The notes under the pieces were generated by a model that did no database searches, was not told where the DNA came from, and was given only the letters and a program-made list of their open reading frames with translations. A DNA stretch of 64,000 nucleotides, from the NCBI GenBank assembly GCA_023079485.1, contig CM041084.1, positions 126,394,292 to 126,458,291 of the forward strand. The letters are read 5' to 3'. The position numbers and the translations under genes were made by a program. The stretch is from Archilochus colubris (Eukaryota; Chordata; Aves; Apodiformes; Trochilidae). Shown here piece by piece: positions 52,801-64,000 of this stretch (positions within the stretch are counted from its first letter, which is position 1; the number at the start of each line of letters is the position of its first letter).

Positions 52801-55800
52801 TGCCTTCATGCATTCCAGAACTGGTGCCCAGTGTTTTGGAAGGCATGATGCCAGAAAGTTTTTTTGAGTGTTTTTGTTTTTTGGGTTTTTTATTTAGCTT
52901 TTCATAGAGGAACCCCAGCTGTGTCTTCTCAAGGGTGATGGTTGCCAGAGGTTTTTTTCAGGCTCTGACCATAAGTGTAGACATAAATATACTCGTAGCA
53001 GACTAACTGGAGCTAATAATTTTATTAAGGGGTAGAGCTGTCTTGTAAATATATATCTGGCATACAAATACCATGTGTAGATGAAACTGAATAAGCACAT
53101 TTGGAAACAGAGCCAGAAATATCTCCTAGAGAATGCATTGGAGAATCCATGTAGTTCATAAATGATTTGTGGAAGAGAGTGTCCAGCTGAACTCTGTTAT
53201 AGTTCTCCCATACAAAGAGTAATGATGTAAGCTGATCATGAAATGTAACATGCTATTAAGTAAATATATGGCAATGTTTCATATTTATACAACTTTCCAT
53301 CTGAGGAGAAAGGCCCTGATGCTGCCGTGCATTCAATGTTTCATTTCTAATGTCTGTTAAACTTCTTTCATGTTACATATATGCTAATACAGACCTGCCT
53401 AACAGGCTACTAGAAATGTGAAATGAGCTTCTGAGTGACCTCTGCGTCCTTTGCAGCCTAATGCCCAGGTGCACTTGTCTTAGTATGCCCAGAGAAGCTG
53501 GACAGAGGTTCTGCCCCTGTGCCCAGGGGTGCTGGAGCAGCATTGACAGAGACTGGCAAACCCAGCAAATGTTGATTTCCTGAAGGAAGAAGAACAAATT
53601 ACTTCACCTATAATATTTCAGATCAGAGAGATCAGGGAAAATTCTAACACTGACATTATTGGCCACCAATCTGTCAAAATGGACACCATTTTAATGGATT
53701 TTAGACATCTCAGTTCTTCTTGGTTAAGGTCTGTCATCAGTCATGACTGGTCTTTGGTTCTCCAAAGCATTGATTGTTCTCAAAATACTACCTCACAGGG
53801 GCTTGCTGGTCAGAAATTTCTTATGGGTTTCATTCTCTGTTTATTCTTACTGAGATGCAGAGGAATTTTCTTATAATTCACTTTCAAATTTGGAGTTAGC
53901 CAAATTCTGTGGGTTTTGGGTGGGTTGGTGTGTTCCAGCAGAGACTCACGAGCAATGCTCTATGCCTATGGCTCTCAGAGTTGACTAGCCCAGAGTGGTG
54001 CTGGTGCTGGTGCTAGAGCAACTGACCTCTCTGCTGACTAGCTCAGGACTGAGCTGAGCCTGTGCTTCAGGACTCACCTTTTATTGGCCCCCTGGTCCTG
54101 CTCATGTGCAGTGGGGGCCTGCCCTAATTAGGCACAGGTGGGCTTGACACAAGCTCACGCCCACTACCTGGCAATTAGGGGCATCTGGTTGCCTTGTTAC
54201 ACTACAAAATTCCTCAGGTAGTATGGCTGACCAGTGTATAATAGTTGATTGAATCCTCTGTATAATAGTTTATAAAATCTCTGTGGTGTTCAGATATCAT
54301 GTCAAATTCATCCTAAAGATATCTAAATGTGTCCATCATGAGTGGCCAAGAAGGCCAATGGCATCCCGGCTTGTACTGGGAACATTGTGGCCAGCAGGAA
54401 TAGGGAGGTGATGGTCCCTCTGTACTCAGCTCTGGTGAGGCCACATCTTGAGTACTGTGTTCAGTTCTGGGCACCTCACTGTAAGAGGGACAGAGAAGTG
54501 CTGGAGAGTGTCCAGAGAAGGGCAGCAAAGCTCCTGAAGGGCCTGGAGCACAAGTCCTGTGAGGAGTGGCTGAGGGAGCTGGGGGTGTTCAGTCTGGAGA
54601 AAAGGAGGCTGAGAGGAGACCTTATGGCTCTCTTCAACGCCGTCAAAGGAGGTTGGAGGGAGGAGGTGAACAGCCTCTTCTCCTAAGTGAGCTGTGATAG
54701 GAGCAGGGGAAATGGATGGAAGCTGTACCAGGGGAGGTTTAAGCTGGATGTTAGGAAATACTTTTTCATTGAGAGGGTTGTCAGGCATTGGAATGGCCTG
54801 CCCAGGACAGTGGTGGAGCCACCATCCCTGGAGGTATTTAAAAGGCATTTGGACCTGGTCCTTAAGGACTAAACCTTAAGGTCTAGTAGTTAGATTATGG
54901 TGTTGATCAAAGGTTGGACTGGATGATCTTAGAGGTCTCTTCCAACCTAAACATTTTATGTGTAAATATTTAATCTCTGATTGTCTGTCAAGAGTCATAG
55001 ATTTTTTTCCAGGATCTCCAGTAAAAGAAAAAAACCCAGTAGTTTGTATTTCCTATCTGTTTTGGGGTGTACCCAAGTTCTTTTTAGGTACAGAAGGGTC
55101 AAGCAATCTTAAATGAAGAATTCATAAGAGGGTCAAAATCCTCTTGTTTCACCTACAGTAACATTTGCATATCCTTTGTTTTGAACGTCCAGATATGATT
55201 GTCAGTATCTGGAGATCTGCAAAGTGGCAGAACAGAACAGTGTTTTCTCAAATATAGTTTTGATATATCTGTCAGATGGTACACTGGTAGAGCTGCATTT
55301 CAGATAATATGAAATGCTGTGAAATCAGGTACTATGACTAATAGAGCTGTGACTGAAAGAAGCAGTTGCATGGGAAGGAATTCTTGTTCAGAGAGCTGAG
55401 ATGTGGACACAGTTTCTGTCTACTGGGTTGAGTTTCTTGTGCTCTACCCACAACGTGACAGTTTATGCTGGATCAAACATAGCCTGTCCATAATCTTCAA
55501 ATGTTTCAGATTCAGAAGGTCTTAGGAAGCATAAAAAAAGTGAACACATGTAGAGAAGTGAGAACTGGCTTTTACAGTCAGAAGATGTCAGAATATTTTG
55601 TGGTAGCTGAACCCTTGTTTTCCTTGTAAAATGTCGAGACAAGAGAGCAATGTATACTTTTCTTAATCCTGGATTAATTGGAAATATTGAATAGTAAAAG
55701 AGCTAGTAGTCCCTCTTATGGAAATATTTAGCCTGAATTGTATTACTGTACCCTTCATTTTTGTTTTGTACAGTTTTTAAGCTAACCTCCTCTTGAACTG

Positions 55801-58800
55801 AGTGATAGAGTTACTAAGGGTGAAAACTTATTAAAAATGAGCCATGTAGATTTTATAAGGGAGACTTCAAGGTCCAAAATTAACACAATTAAAGGATAAA
55901 CTCAAAAATAACATGAACATAATCTGTTTTCTGTGAAATGAACCTGATATTTCAAAACATATCTTTCAAAATTGTTAAGCTCTCCCAGCAAACAGGGAGT
56001 CTTTGTACTTCCCTTGCAATAACTGATGGAGTCCAGACATTTGGGAAAAAAAATGCAAGGAGGAGAGAATGTAAAGAAAAGGACTGAAATGAGTTCTCTG
56101 TGCTTTATGTAGCTGTTCTGCAGTGTGTGAATAGGAATTTTTTGAAAAAGGAATGTTTTCAGATTAACATGTTCTTCTACATATATACTCTGGTACAGTG
56201 TTAGAAAATTCCTTTCATTTAGTGAATATTTGAAGCACAGAGAATTTTGCAGGTCAGGATTTGTATTCCTCTTTTCAATAGTGCTTATTAAGTACACACC
56301 TGGCTCATAAGTTGGTACTGAATCTTGTGTATTTCTCTTATACTTGGCCACCAGAGGTCACTTTATTTCAGTTATGTTGTTACAATTAAAATGTGGTTGA
56401 AGTAGTTCTGGTTTTGCTGGTTCCTTTGATATTTGGAGAGCAAAATAATCTTCTTGCATAGTGCATTTTTCCTAGACTGGAAGATCTGTGTGTATTCTAC
56501 TGCTGTGGTATTCTATATACTGAGTGGTATTCTTCTACAAGCCTGGAATATCAGGGTGAATGGTATTGATATAAGGGTTAATATAAAATGCCTGCTAGCA
56601 GACTATATCAGTATTCTTATAGCCAATGAATGATGAGGGGTTTGTTTTTAATTTCATTCATAAAATGTTATAATGGAAGAGATTTTTAATGCTGAACAAC
56701 GTTTAAAACTCTCTTCTTTTCTCTATTTTTTGGCTCTTTCTTTCTTTAGTCTGGATAGGGTCATTCAGTCCTTTCCTGTGCTGTTTTTATTCTCCTTAGG
56801 CACCACCCTTCTGTGTTGAACTTGGAGCAGAATCTTCGCTGACATCCATTGATCCTGTGAAATTAGATGTACAGCTATAATTTCAAAGATCTTTCTGATT
56901 AATGAAAATGATATGCTAAGAGGAAAAAGGGAGAAATGGTGATCAGTAGATAATGCAAATTAAAAGGCAAAAAAATGAAGTCCTTCTTAAAAAAAAACAA
57001 AACAAAACATTTTTTTCAAAGCTTTTTTAAAAAAGCATTGATATTTTAAAACAGACATGTTTAAAATACCTCCTCTCCAAGTCATAACCAATAGTGTTTG
57101 CTGGGAGCACTGTGGATAAAGATGATCCCCATAAGACCCATCTCAGCAAAATCTTTATTGTGATGTTTTCCTAAGAACAAGTGAACTGCTAGGCCTTGTC
57201 TGCTTCACAGGGAACTTGACACTTCTGTCTTTTGGTATTTTATTGTATCCCTCCCTCATTTGCTCTTTTGTACAGATAAATGCAAGTTCAAGAGAAGAGC
57301 TTTTAAATCAAAATGTTTAATGTTGCCACTGGAAGCCAATAAGCAAGGATACTCTTTGGCACCCTCTGTATTATTAAAACCCCATACACCAATGTTTAAG
57401 CTAAAAAAATGTTTTCTGGAGCATTCAGCAAAGTTTGGTGAAAACAATAATTAGTCCTATGTATTTGATTTGCTTTAGAGATTTCAGTTGTACACAGAAG
57501 GCAACTCCATTTCATTGTTCTGAATCACTTCTCTCATGGACCATGCATGGTCATTCTCCCAGTACACACACACATCAGTTTAGCCTGGTCACTCAGGTTG
57601 CAGGTGGACTTCAGAAAAGCACCTTGTGTGTTCCACAAGCTAACCCTGTCTTCTCTGCTGCATGAAAGGGTATTCACCAAGATTTGCTTGGCCAGACTAT
57701 TTCTCCTGCTCTTAATTTCTAGTAGTAAAAGCTGTGAAATGGCATTAGAGACTGCTGGTCTGAAACACTACCTGGGGAGTCTCTCTGCTGACTTGAAAGA
57801 AGAAAATGCAGATTTCCTTGCTATCTTAGGTATCTAAAGTTTTACAGCAACCACAGCTGCTGCGTTGCTGGGAGGTCTGTATTAAAAGATGATCTCTTGG
57901 TATATTCTGAAACTTTCTAAGAAAAAAGTGGATGCTGTCATCTATAGTTAAGCAATGAATGTATCTAGCAAGTCTGCAAACTCCAATTCTAACCAATTCT
58001 GTTCTTTCTCAGTCTCAATATGAAAGTCAAATACTTTCCATTTCTGGACTGAAAGCTTTCACAACAGAAGAAACATTAATATTTAAAGGATTAAAACCCC
58101 CAGGCACCTAAAGACAATGAACTCTGGAGTAGTTTGTTGTTTTTTTTTTTTAAGAAGAAAGCAGACTAGAGTGGCTCCAAACCAAAATGACAGGTTTTGA
58201 ACTGTTTGTAAGAAATACCTCTCTGATCCCCTGGAGTCCTGGAAGTCTCAAACCCATGTTTATGAGGATGGAGGTGAAATGGTGCTGCCTCCTCCTGTGA
58301 GGATGGTCTATTAAAGAAAGTTTAGAACTGCTGATGAAGGCAACCTGGAACTATGATAGCTGGTAGAGTGTATCTGTGATTCCTTTGTTTGTGCTGGTGA
58401 GACCCAAAGAAATTGTGAGGCCTTTCATGACACAGAGCAGGTCAAACCCCTCCCACAGTTCTTCCTGAGCCTCATTGTACAGTATCTGGCTAATGCTCTA
58501 AGTTTTTGTAAGGTAAGGTGAAACTTTTCCCGCTCTTAATAAAACAATAGATGTTTCCTCATAAAAAAATTAAAAAATTAAGAGTTTTATCTTCACAAAG
58601 TGAATTAATGCTATTTGACTTCCTATAGGACTGGCCTTTGCGGTTCTGTCTTCAGTCCACCCAGTTTTTGGTTTATATGGCTCTTTCTTCCCTGTCATTA
58701 TCTATGCCATATTTGGAATGGGACGCCATGTAGCAACAGGTAAGTGTCTATTTGATAAAAAGCTTTTCAGCTATATCATCAATGAAAGGAAAATTACCTA

Positions 58801-61800
58801 AGGCTAAATAGAAATAAGATGATTTTGTGCTTCCTGTCACAACTATTTTTGCCAGTTTAAGTACTTTAAAGAGCCTCATTAAGAATATATTGGTGTTACG
58901 CCTCCCGTTATAATTTAATATTGGATGGATAACTTCCTTTGTAAATGCAGTTTACAAAGGGTTCTTGTATTCTTACACTGAGGAATCTGCTTCAGGATAA
59001 GATTTTAACAAAGAGCTCTGCCAGCAAGATATATGCAAACAGGAATATAAAAAGCATGGCTGCTTCTTTAACTGTAGAAAACACACAATACTTCTCACCT
59101 GTCTAAAAAACAGAACAAAACCCTGAATTTCTCAGGAAAATAGCTTTCTGTGCATATTTCCTACTACTATGTTCAAACCAGAGATTCTCCCAGTGAGTTC
59201 AATACAACTCCTGTCCAGTTGTGTAGTAATCAGGTAGGCAGCAAAAGATATTCTCTGGGTAGTATGTTACTAGTTATGAGTTGCTTGTTTACCTTGGATA
59301 AGGAACTGGCTGGCTGGTCACACCCAAAGAGTTGTGATCAATGGCTCAGGGTCCAAATGGAGATGTGTGATGAGTGGCGTTCCTCCAGGGCTGGTACTTG
59401 GACCAGTGCTGTTTAACATCTTTGTTGTTGACATGGACAGTGGAATTGAATGCACCCTCAGCAAGTTTGCTGCTGACACCAAACTGTGTGGTGAAGTCAA
59501 CACGCTGGAGGGAAGGGATGCCATCCAGAGGGACCCTGACAGGCTTGAAAAGTGGACTTGTGAAAACTGCATGAAGTTCAATGAGGCTAAGTGCAAGGTT
59601 CTGCACCTGGGTCAAGGCAATCACATGCACGAATACATGTTAGGAAGAGAAAGATTTGCAGACAGCCCTGAGGAGAAGGACCTGAGATTGTTGTTGGACC
59701 AGAAGCTTAACATGAGCTGAAGATGTGTTCTTGCAGCTCAGAGAGGCAACCAGGTCCTGGGCTGCATCAGAAGAAGCACAGACAGACAGATGAGGGGGGT
59801 GATTTTTCCACTCTGTGCTGCTCTTGTGAGACCTCACCCAGAGTACTGTCTCCAGTTCTGGAGTCCCCAGCATAAGGAGGACACAGAGCTCCTTGTAATG
59901 TGTCCAGAGGAGAGCCACTAAAATGATCAGGGGGCTGGACACCCCACTGTGAAGACAAGCTAAAGAATTTGGGGTTGTTCAGCCTAGAGAAAAGGAGGCT
60001 CTGAGATGAACCTAGATCAGCCTTCCAACATCTGAAGAGGGGGCAACAGGAAAGCTGGAGTAGGGATTTTTACATGGGTATATAGTGGGAGGACAAGGGG
60101 AAATGTTTTAAAACTTGAAGAGGGGAGATTATGTTAGATATTAGGAAGAAATTCTTTAATTTGAGGATGGTGAGACACTGGAGCAGGTTGCTCATGGAAG
60201 CTGTGGGTGCCCCCTCCCTGGAAGTGTTCAAGGCCAGGTTGAATGGGACCTTGATCAACCTGGTCTGCTGGGAGGTGTCCCTGCCCATGCAGGGGGGTTG
60301 GAACTCGATGATCTTTAAGGTTCCTTCCAACCTAAACCATTCTATGATTCTATAATTAAAGAGCTAAGTCTGATGTTTTATCCTTGGATGGGAAAACTAC
60401 TTAGAGAAAGATTTGTTGAGAGTCTCGCAGCTCCACAGCTGAATATTCCAGCACAGTCCACGGTGTGTCTACTCCAGAATTCAATATTAATCAAAAAAGG
60501 AAACAAAATGGTTCTCTTGCAGTCATGAAGATGTTTTAAAATAAATGTATGCAACATGTGGTCTTGATCCTTTCCATAGAAATGTCTCATGCACTCCTCC
60601 CATCAGCCTTGGTTAAGTTATGGAGTGCAGGCTGAAATGCAGCTGTACTACCTGCCTCCTGTCCCCTAATACTCCATAATTCCTCACATTCATTGTTGGC
60701 AATCTCTTCTCCTACCAGAATTTTCTGTAAGGCCAGAAGGGCTCTCCTTGTGTACTCAGGCTATGAAAAGTGCCCCTTTTTAGTGGAGTCAGAGGCTAGA
60801 TTTGGACCAGATGTAAAGAAGAAATTTTTTACAAAGAGGGTGATGAAACACTGGCACAGGTTGCACAGAGGTGTGGTAGATGCCCCATCTCTGGAACATT
60901 CAAGGCCAGGCTGAATGGGGCTCTGAGCAACCTGACCTGGTTGAAGATGTTTATGTTCACCGTAGGGGGGTTGGACTACATAACCTTTAAAGGTCCCTTC
61001 CAGCCCAAACCATTTTATGATTCCATCCTGATATAAAATGGAAAATTCAGAAATGGTCCAGTTCTGTCAACTTTCACTCACTTGAAATGTCTCTTCTGTG
61101 ACAGGTGAGTTACTCACATGAGCAACTAACCCATTCAGCTTTTTCTGCACTGTTTATTGGTACAGTTGATCCTGAAGCATCCTACGAGACAGTTTCACCT
61201 GTCACCATACCACATAAAGATCTTTGAGTTCAGATAGATTTTTTTGTAAACCGTTTTATTTTGTTTTATTTTGTTTTTGAAGTAAAATAAGAGAATGTGT
61301 TTAAAGGAAAACAGAACAAAACAAAAACCAAAATACTTACAACTATGCTGAATACTGCTTTAAAAATGTATTATATAGCCAGATAAAATGTGTATCATGA
61401 TTCAAAAAAGAAAATATCATCCAAGAAAACCCTTCATGGCTCAATGGGACAACAAGAGGACTGTCACAGAGAAAATTATGGCACTTGAAAAATGGAAAGC
61501 TTGATCAAATAAGGTGAGCAGGAAAGCCCTGTAGTGTGGTAGGTGAAACATATGCAAGAAGTTTAGAAAGCTAAAAAAAGGGATTTTGAAGAGTGCCATG
61601 AAGAGGATGATCAATCTTAGAGTTTTTAAATCATCAAAATCATGAAGCCAGGAAAGAAGCTGCTGGGACACCTTTCTGACAAAGGTGCCTCACAGGGACA
61701 TAGTGTGACAAGGCCACAGGGCTGTCAGTATCAGTGTGATTTTATCTGTCAGAAGAGCTCTGGGGAGAATCCTTGGAACTGCAGACCTGTCTTGCACCAC

Positions 61801-63390
61801 TATTATTAAAGAATGCAATAAAAAATAAAATCAACTGTCAGATATGTATAACCAAAGACTGTTGGAGAGCAGTTAGTGTGCCTCCTGTAAAGCAAAATCC
61901 TACCTCATCTCCTAGAGAACTGTGTGTTTCAGTAGGCACGTGGGAAAAGGAAATACTTTGAATATAAGATATTACAATGGTTGAACTACTGATAAGGGTC
62001 CACACCAAAGTTTACTAAAGAAACTAAGTTGCCCTTGTGATAGAAGAAAAGTTCTTTTATTAACTATTAATAGCTTAACAGATAAGAAATAAAACACAGG
62101 ACTCATTGGTCATCTTACAGGGTGGAGGTTTCCCTGATAGGTTCCCAAAGAATTAATGGTGAGAGGTTTACTCTTTGAAGACCAAGGTGAAATTAGAACT
62201 GTATTCCACCAGGTCCTGCAACAGAAGAAATAAGGAGAGTTCAATGACACTGGTGAGAGAGAACTTTAAAAGACTTTTAAAGTTTAGATTAAAGAAAATA
62301 CTACAGCACATGGTGAACTTCTGGAACCTTCTCCCAGAGGACATTGTGAAGGCAGAAAATGCAAACGATTCAAACAGAGATTTAATAAATTCAGGAATGC
62401 TGCTTTATAAACAAAATCTAAAAGGGCCAGAGAAGGAAGCACTTCCCTAACACAAGAGCTGTGGATGCTGAGTAATTGTGACAGGAATGGCCTGCAGAAA
62501 GTGACTGGGCTTCTGTTCTTTCCCTGACTAATGCTTCCAATTGCCAGAGGTGGACCACTGGTCTGACAGAGTAGGATGTTTCTCATGCTCTTGGAGCTCA
62601 ACATGATTTCTTTGTGTTTTTTAATACTGAATTATCATCCTTATTTATCTATGTGTCATTAAAATTGCTTTATCTTGCTCAGAAAATGATTTTTTCTCTC
62701 ATAATCTCTCTCCATTTGTCAGAGTGCAGACTGTTGAGTTTTTGCTCTAATCTGCTAATTCTAATGGGTTAGGTGCTATGTATACAATGTGAATTAATTG
62801 CCCTAGAAATTTGAATGGTAAATGTTTGGTACTTTCAGACAAAAAGATGTTTCCTCAAATATAGGGTGAGTTAAAAGCAATTGTGATAACTTGAAAACAG
62901 TGTGAATTGTGCTTGAACCTCTTTGAATATGTCTAAATTAATTTGCTCGCACAAATAAATGGTATTTAATTCACACGTAAGTGTTGTAATTTACAAGAAG
63001 ATGTGTGTGTTACATAAAAATTAACTAAATTAATTAACCTTAATTAATTAATTAACCTTAAAATTAATTAATTAACCTTAAAATTGTTACTAGGGTGACA
63101 GGAATGCACAAAATGACACTTCCACTCATTATGGATAAGTTTTGAAAAGACACTGTGAGTCATAAGTACAGACAGATACAGAAGTATTGGTGGCTAATAT
63201 ATGGTTTTTTTTTACAGGAACTTTTGCTTTAACTTCCTTAATATCAGCCAATGCAGTTGAGCGTCTTGTTCCTTCAGTCAGCACAAATTTTACTACAAAT
63301 AATAATTCAGGAGTTCGGGGCCTCTCAGAGTTTGAAATGCAGAGGATTGGAGTTGCAGCAGCGGTTTCATTTCTAGGAGGAATCATTCAG
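46679..63390 (+). CDS. SLC26A7: SLC26A7 anion transporter, 5' part (first three coding exons)
   Basis: Exons 46679-46868, 58629-58739 and 63218-63390, 474 nt, 158 codons; the gene runs off the right edge. SLC26A7 is a plasma-membrane and endosomal anion transporter of the SulP/SLC26 family (chloride, bicarbonate and iodide handling in kidney, stomach and thyroid in mammals). Seen here are a cytosolic basic N-terminus (MTGAKKRR), the family entry segment [20 protein letters not shown] then [16 protein letters not shown], the SLC26 signature region [20 protein letters not shown] then [14 protein letters not shown], and [12 protein letters not shown]. The rest of the transport domain and the C-terminal STAS domain lie outside. 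Residue order and spacing match human SLC26A7 without gaps from the LPIL motif on. Intron phases 1, 1, 0. Confidence 0.96.
48752..48790. repeat. TATAGTCTA palindromic cluster
   Basis: CTATAGTCT (48752-48760) and AGACTATAG (48767-48775) form perfect 9-bp arms around AGATAT; further TATAGTCTA copies follow directly. Embedded in AT-rich simple sequence. Confidence 0.85.
49098..49148. repeat. GGAA-rich polypurine run
   Basis: Almost pure purine: GAAGGAAGGGAGGGAGGGAG and four further GGAA units, with single-T interruptions. Simple-repeat expansion. Confidence 0.9.
50769..51187 (-). repeat. CR1 LINE fragment
   Basis: Complement-strand CR1: TCATAGAATCATAGAATGGG, AAGATCATCTAGATCCAACC, GTTGCTTAGAGCCCCATCCA, and at the far end TTGGCTAGTCCAGAACTGGA with CACAGTA. 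Covers the tail and the end of ORF2. The 121-codon + frame at 50882-51247 is antisense to CR1 and not a gene. Confidence 0.93.
51188..53928. other. SLC26A7 intron, middle part
   Basis: AT-rich intron with no recognised repeat or gene; a G- and T-rich patch lies at 52525-52565. Confidence 0.7.
53929..54201 (-). mobile_element. LTR-like dispersed repeat, copy 2
   Basis: Reverse-complement counterpart of 32676-33000. Read on the minus strand it starts TGTAACAAGGCAACC and ends CTGGAACACA, a TG...CA layout, with CCACCTGTGCCTAATTAGGG, CATGAGCAGGACCAGG and GGGGCCAATAAAAGGTG in the middle. About 273 bp, consistent with a solo LTR. No clear target-site duplication was visible. GGTGCT triplet-pair repeats (about 53997-54013) lie in its body. 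No retroviral gene remnants adjoin it. Confidence 0.65.
54334..54960 (+). repeat. CR1 LINE 3' fragment, long
   Basis: Starts CATCATGAGTGGCCAAGAAG and includes ORF2 C-terminal codons (a frame with [18 protein letters not shown] and the following [18 protein letters not shown]), then the tail to CCAACCTAAACATTTTATG. ORF2 is broken: the frame stops at about 54686 as normal for the element's end region, and the 5' part is absent. The frames at 54342-54686 (+), 54687-54872 (+) and 54426-54848 (-) all derive from it. Confidence 0.95.
54961..58628. other. SLC26A7 intron, last part
   Basis: AT-rich intron. The longest frame is 149 codons on the minus strand (55902-56351), without recognisable domain. 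Short purine runs, and a T-run at about 58138-58152. No repeat family recognised. Confidence 0.7.
58629..58739 (+). CDS. SLC26A7: SLC26A7 coding exon 2
   Basis: 111 nt between CTTCCTATAG and GTAAGT, phases 1 and 1. It completes Gly64 and encodes [20 protein letters not shown] then [15 protein letters not shown]. This is the first membrane-inserted region of the transporter and carries the SLC26/SulP signature (P-x-x-GLY-x-S-F-x-P ... FG-x-x-RH). In human SLC26A7 the residue before HVATG is also a His or basic position; here it is Arg. Confidence 0.97.
58740..59298. other. SLC26A7 intron 2, first part
   Basis: AT-rich intron, nothing recognised. Confidence 0.7.
59299..60354 (+). mobile_element. 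CR1 LINE fragment with reverse transcriptase remnant
   Basis: About 1.05 kb, the longest CR1 piece in the window. Its 5' part keeps a frame (59334-59720) covering the later reverse transcriptase motifs: [17 protein letters not shown], then [16 protein letters not shown], then [14 protein letters not shown] and the [16 protein letters not shown] block. The active-site box reads FAAD where CR1 elements have two adjacent Asp, a GAT-to-GCT type change at 59472-59474. A stop follows at about 59720 and later frames are disrupted. The tail runs to CATTCTATGATTCTATAATT. A dead, 5'-truncated, non-LTR retrotransposon copy. Confidence 0.95.
60355..60796. other. SLC26A7 intron 2, between CR1 copies
   Basis: AT-rich intron with nothing recognised. 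Confidence 0.6.
60797..61024 (+). repeat. CR1 LINE tail, old copy
   Basis: Contains the diverged CR1 motifs GATTTGGACCAGATGTAAAG, GAAACACTGGCACAGGTTGC, CATTCAAGGCCAGGCTGAAT, and TCCCTTCCAGCCCAAACCAT ending TTTATGATTCC. The upstream boundary is unclear and may reach 60717. Confidence 0.88.
61025..62257. other. SLC26A7 intron 2, unassigned
   Basis: AT-rich intron. TTTTA/TTTTG pentamer-like repeats at 61253-61278. No gene recognised. Confidence 0.6.
62258..62600 (+). repeat. Ancient CR1/L3-like LINE tail
   Basis: Strongly diverged, but motif order is kept: GAACTTCTGGAACCTTCTCC, CAGAGGACATTGTGAAGGCA, GATTCAAACAGAGATTTAAT, CCAATTGCCAGAGGTGGACC and ACTGGTCTGACAGAGTAGGA. This is the pattern of the old CR1/L3 family best kept in turtles and crocodilians ('GTCTGACCCAGTATGG' type), much older than the other copies here. 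The 91-codon frame 62175-62450 is a remnant. Confidence 0.65.
63024..63084. repeat. TTAA-rich tandem repeat
   Basis: Three copies of an AATTAATTAACCTTAA unit, the last two at a period of about 23 nt (AATTAATTAATTAACCTTAA repeated). Confidence 0.9.
63218..63390 (+). CDS. SLC26A7: SLC26A7 coding exon 3
   Basis: 173 nt after TTTTTTTTTACAG, ending ATTCAG before GTTGGT, phase 1 in and 0 out. It completes Gly101 and encodes [20 protein letters not shown], then an extracellular loop with the N-glycosylation sequons NFT and NNS, then [20 protein letters not shown] and GIIQ. The loop has the same length as in human, with different residues. Readthrough past the donor gives [11 protein letters not shown], unlike the family's VAMF continuation, which supports the exon end. 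The following exon is outside the window. Confidence 0.96.
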
Positions 63391-64000
63391 GTTGGTGGTG
63401 AATACATATCCTGTATGCTACTGATGCATTGCACTTGTGACAGGTGTGACTTTTTAAAGACTTTTTCTCTTCTCTAAGAAAAACTTCCCAGGGGTCTGGT
63501 TCGTTGTTTGTGAATTATGAAATTAATGTGTTTTAAGAACTTGGTGCTCCTCTGTTGGCATGAAGCAATTGTCTATATACTGCTTCTAAGGTGTTGCAAA
63601 ATTAAGTGAGACCACATTCAGTCAGCTCTAATAAAATATTCTCTTGCTGTTGATGCTCCCTTTCATTCTCCTTCAGAAAAAACATAAGAATCATCTCCTG
63701 GTAAACACTGACATATTCCTGAGGTTTTCTATTTCTCTTGTCTTGAAGAGAACAATACAATATTCAATAATTAAAACCGGTAGGGAAAATCTCTTTGAAT
63801 TATCTTTGGAGTTAACAAACCCATTATTAAAGCAAAATAAATTAGTAAAACAGATGTCTTCAAATGGTCCTCCAAAGCTCATTCAGATGATCAGAAGTCT
63901 TTTAATTTTTTCTCTTTTTCTATTCTAACCACAAGCCCTCAGTCCCTTTATCCATTGCCAATAACTTAAGTCTTCAGAGAAGCCTTCCTTTTTTCCTTGT
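63391..64000. other. SLC26A7 intron 3, start
   Basis: AT-rich intron. The frame 63644-63928 (94 codons) is low-complexity and unlike SLC26A7; no exon seen before the window ends. Confidence 0.75.

Noticed and set aside
55902..56351. 149-codon minus-strand frame in the SLC26A7 intron
   Set aside because: No recognisable domain, no CpG or promoter context, no splice sites; within chance for this much AT-rich DNA.
59334..59720. 128-codon frame with reverse transcriptase motifs as a possible domesticated gene
   Set aside because: Active-site Asp replaced, no start context, directly continued by a CR1 tail; an ordinary dead copy.

Overview
The window is vertebrate nuclear DNA from a bird. It is AT-rich and intron-rich with one CpG island, and it carries many chicken-repeat-1 (CR1) retrotransposon fragments on both strands, most ending in the CR1 3' signature (CATTCTATGATTCTATG type). 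Two protein-coding genes can be read with confidence, both on the + strand and in the same order as on human 8q21.3: OTUD6B (complete, about 13.5-24.2 kb) and the 5' part of SLC26A7 (46.68 kb to the right edge, continuing outside).

Layout. 1-13.0 kb is intergenic: unique AT-rich DNA, three CR1 fragments, a CTCTT-type microsatellite and a perfect 22-bp inverted repeat. 13.27-13.95 kb is a CpG island with GC boxes and an ETS-type site; it holds exon 1 of OTUD6B. Seven coding exons between 13558 and 22139 encode a 302-residue OTU-family deubiquitinase; its long 3' UTR probably ends near 24.19 kb. 24.2-46.57 kb is intergenic, with CR1 copies, an LTR-like repeat and a GGACT microsatellite. LRRC69 lies between the two genes in human, but I could not recognise any leucine-rich-repeat exon here. 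The first coding exon of SLC26A7 (46573-46868) is followed by an 11.8-kb intron with CR1 and a second, inverted copy of the LTR-like repeat, exon 2 (58629-58739), a 4.5-kb intron with a long CR1 fragment containing reverse transcriptase remnants, and exon 3 (63218-63390).

The two genes are neighbours but not known to act together: OTUD6B is a cytosolic ubiquitin-removing enzyme, and SLC26A7 is a membrane anion transporter. No tRNA, rRNA, CRISPR array or prokaryotic feature was seen. Most open reading frames outside the listed exons are chance frames in AT-rich DNA or CR1 remnants. I found no convincing unknown gene system. The most interesting leftovers are an in-frame open stretch across a candidate exon pair that stops 5 nt before the SLC26A7 start codon, the apparent lack of LRRC69, the 22-bp inverted repeat, and the inverted LTR-like pair.
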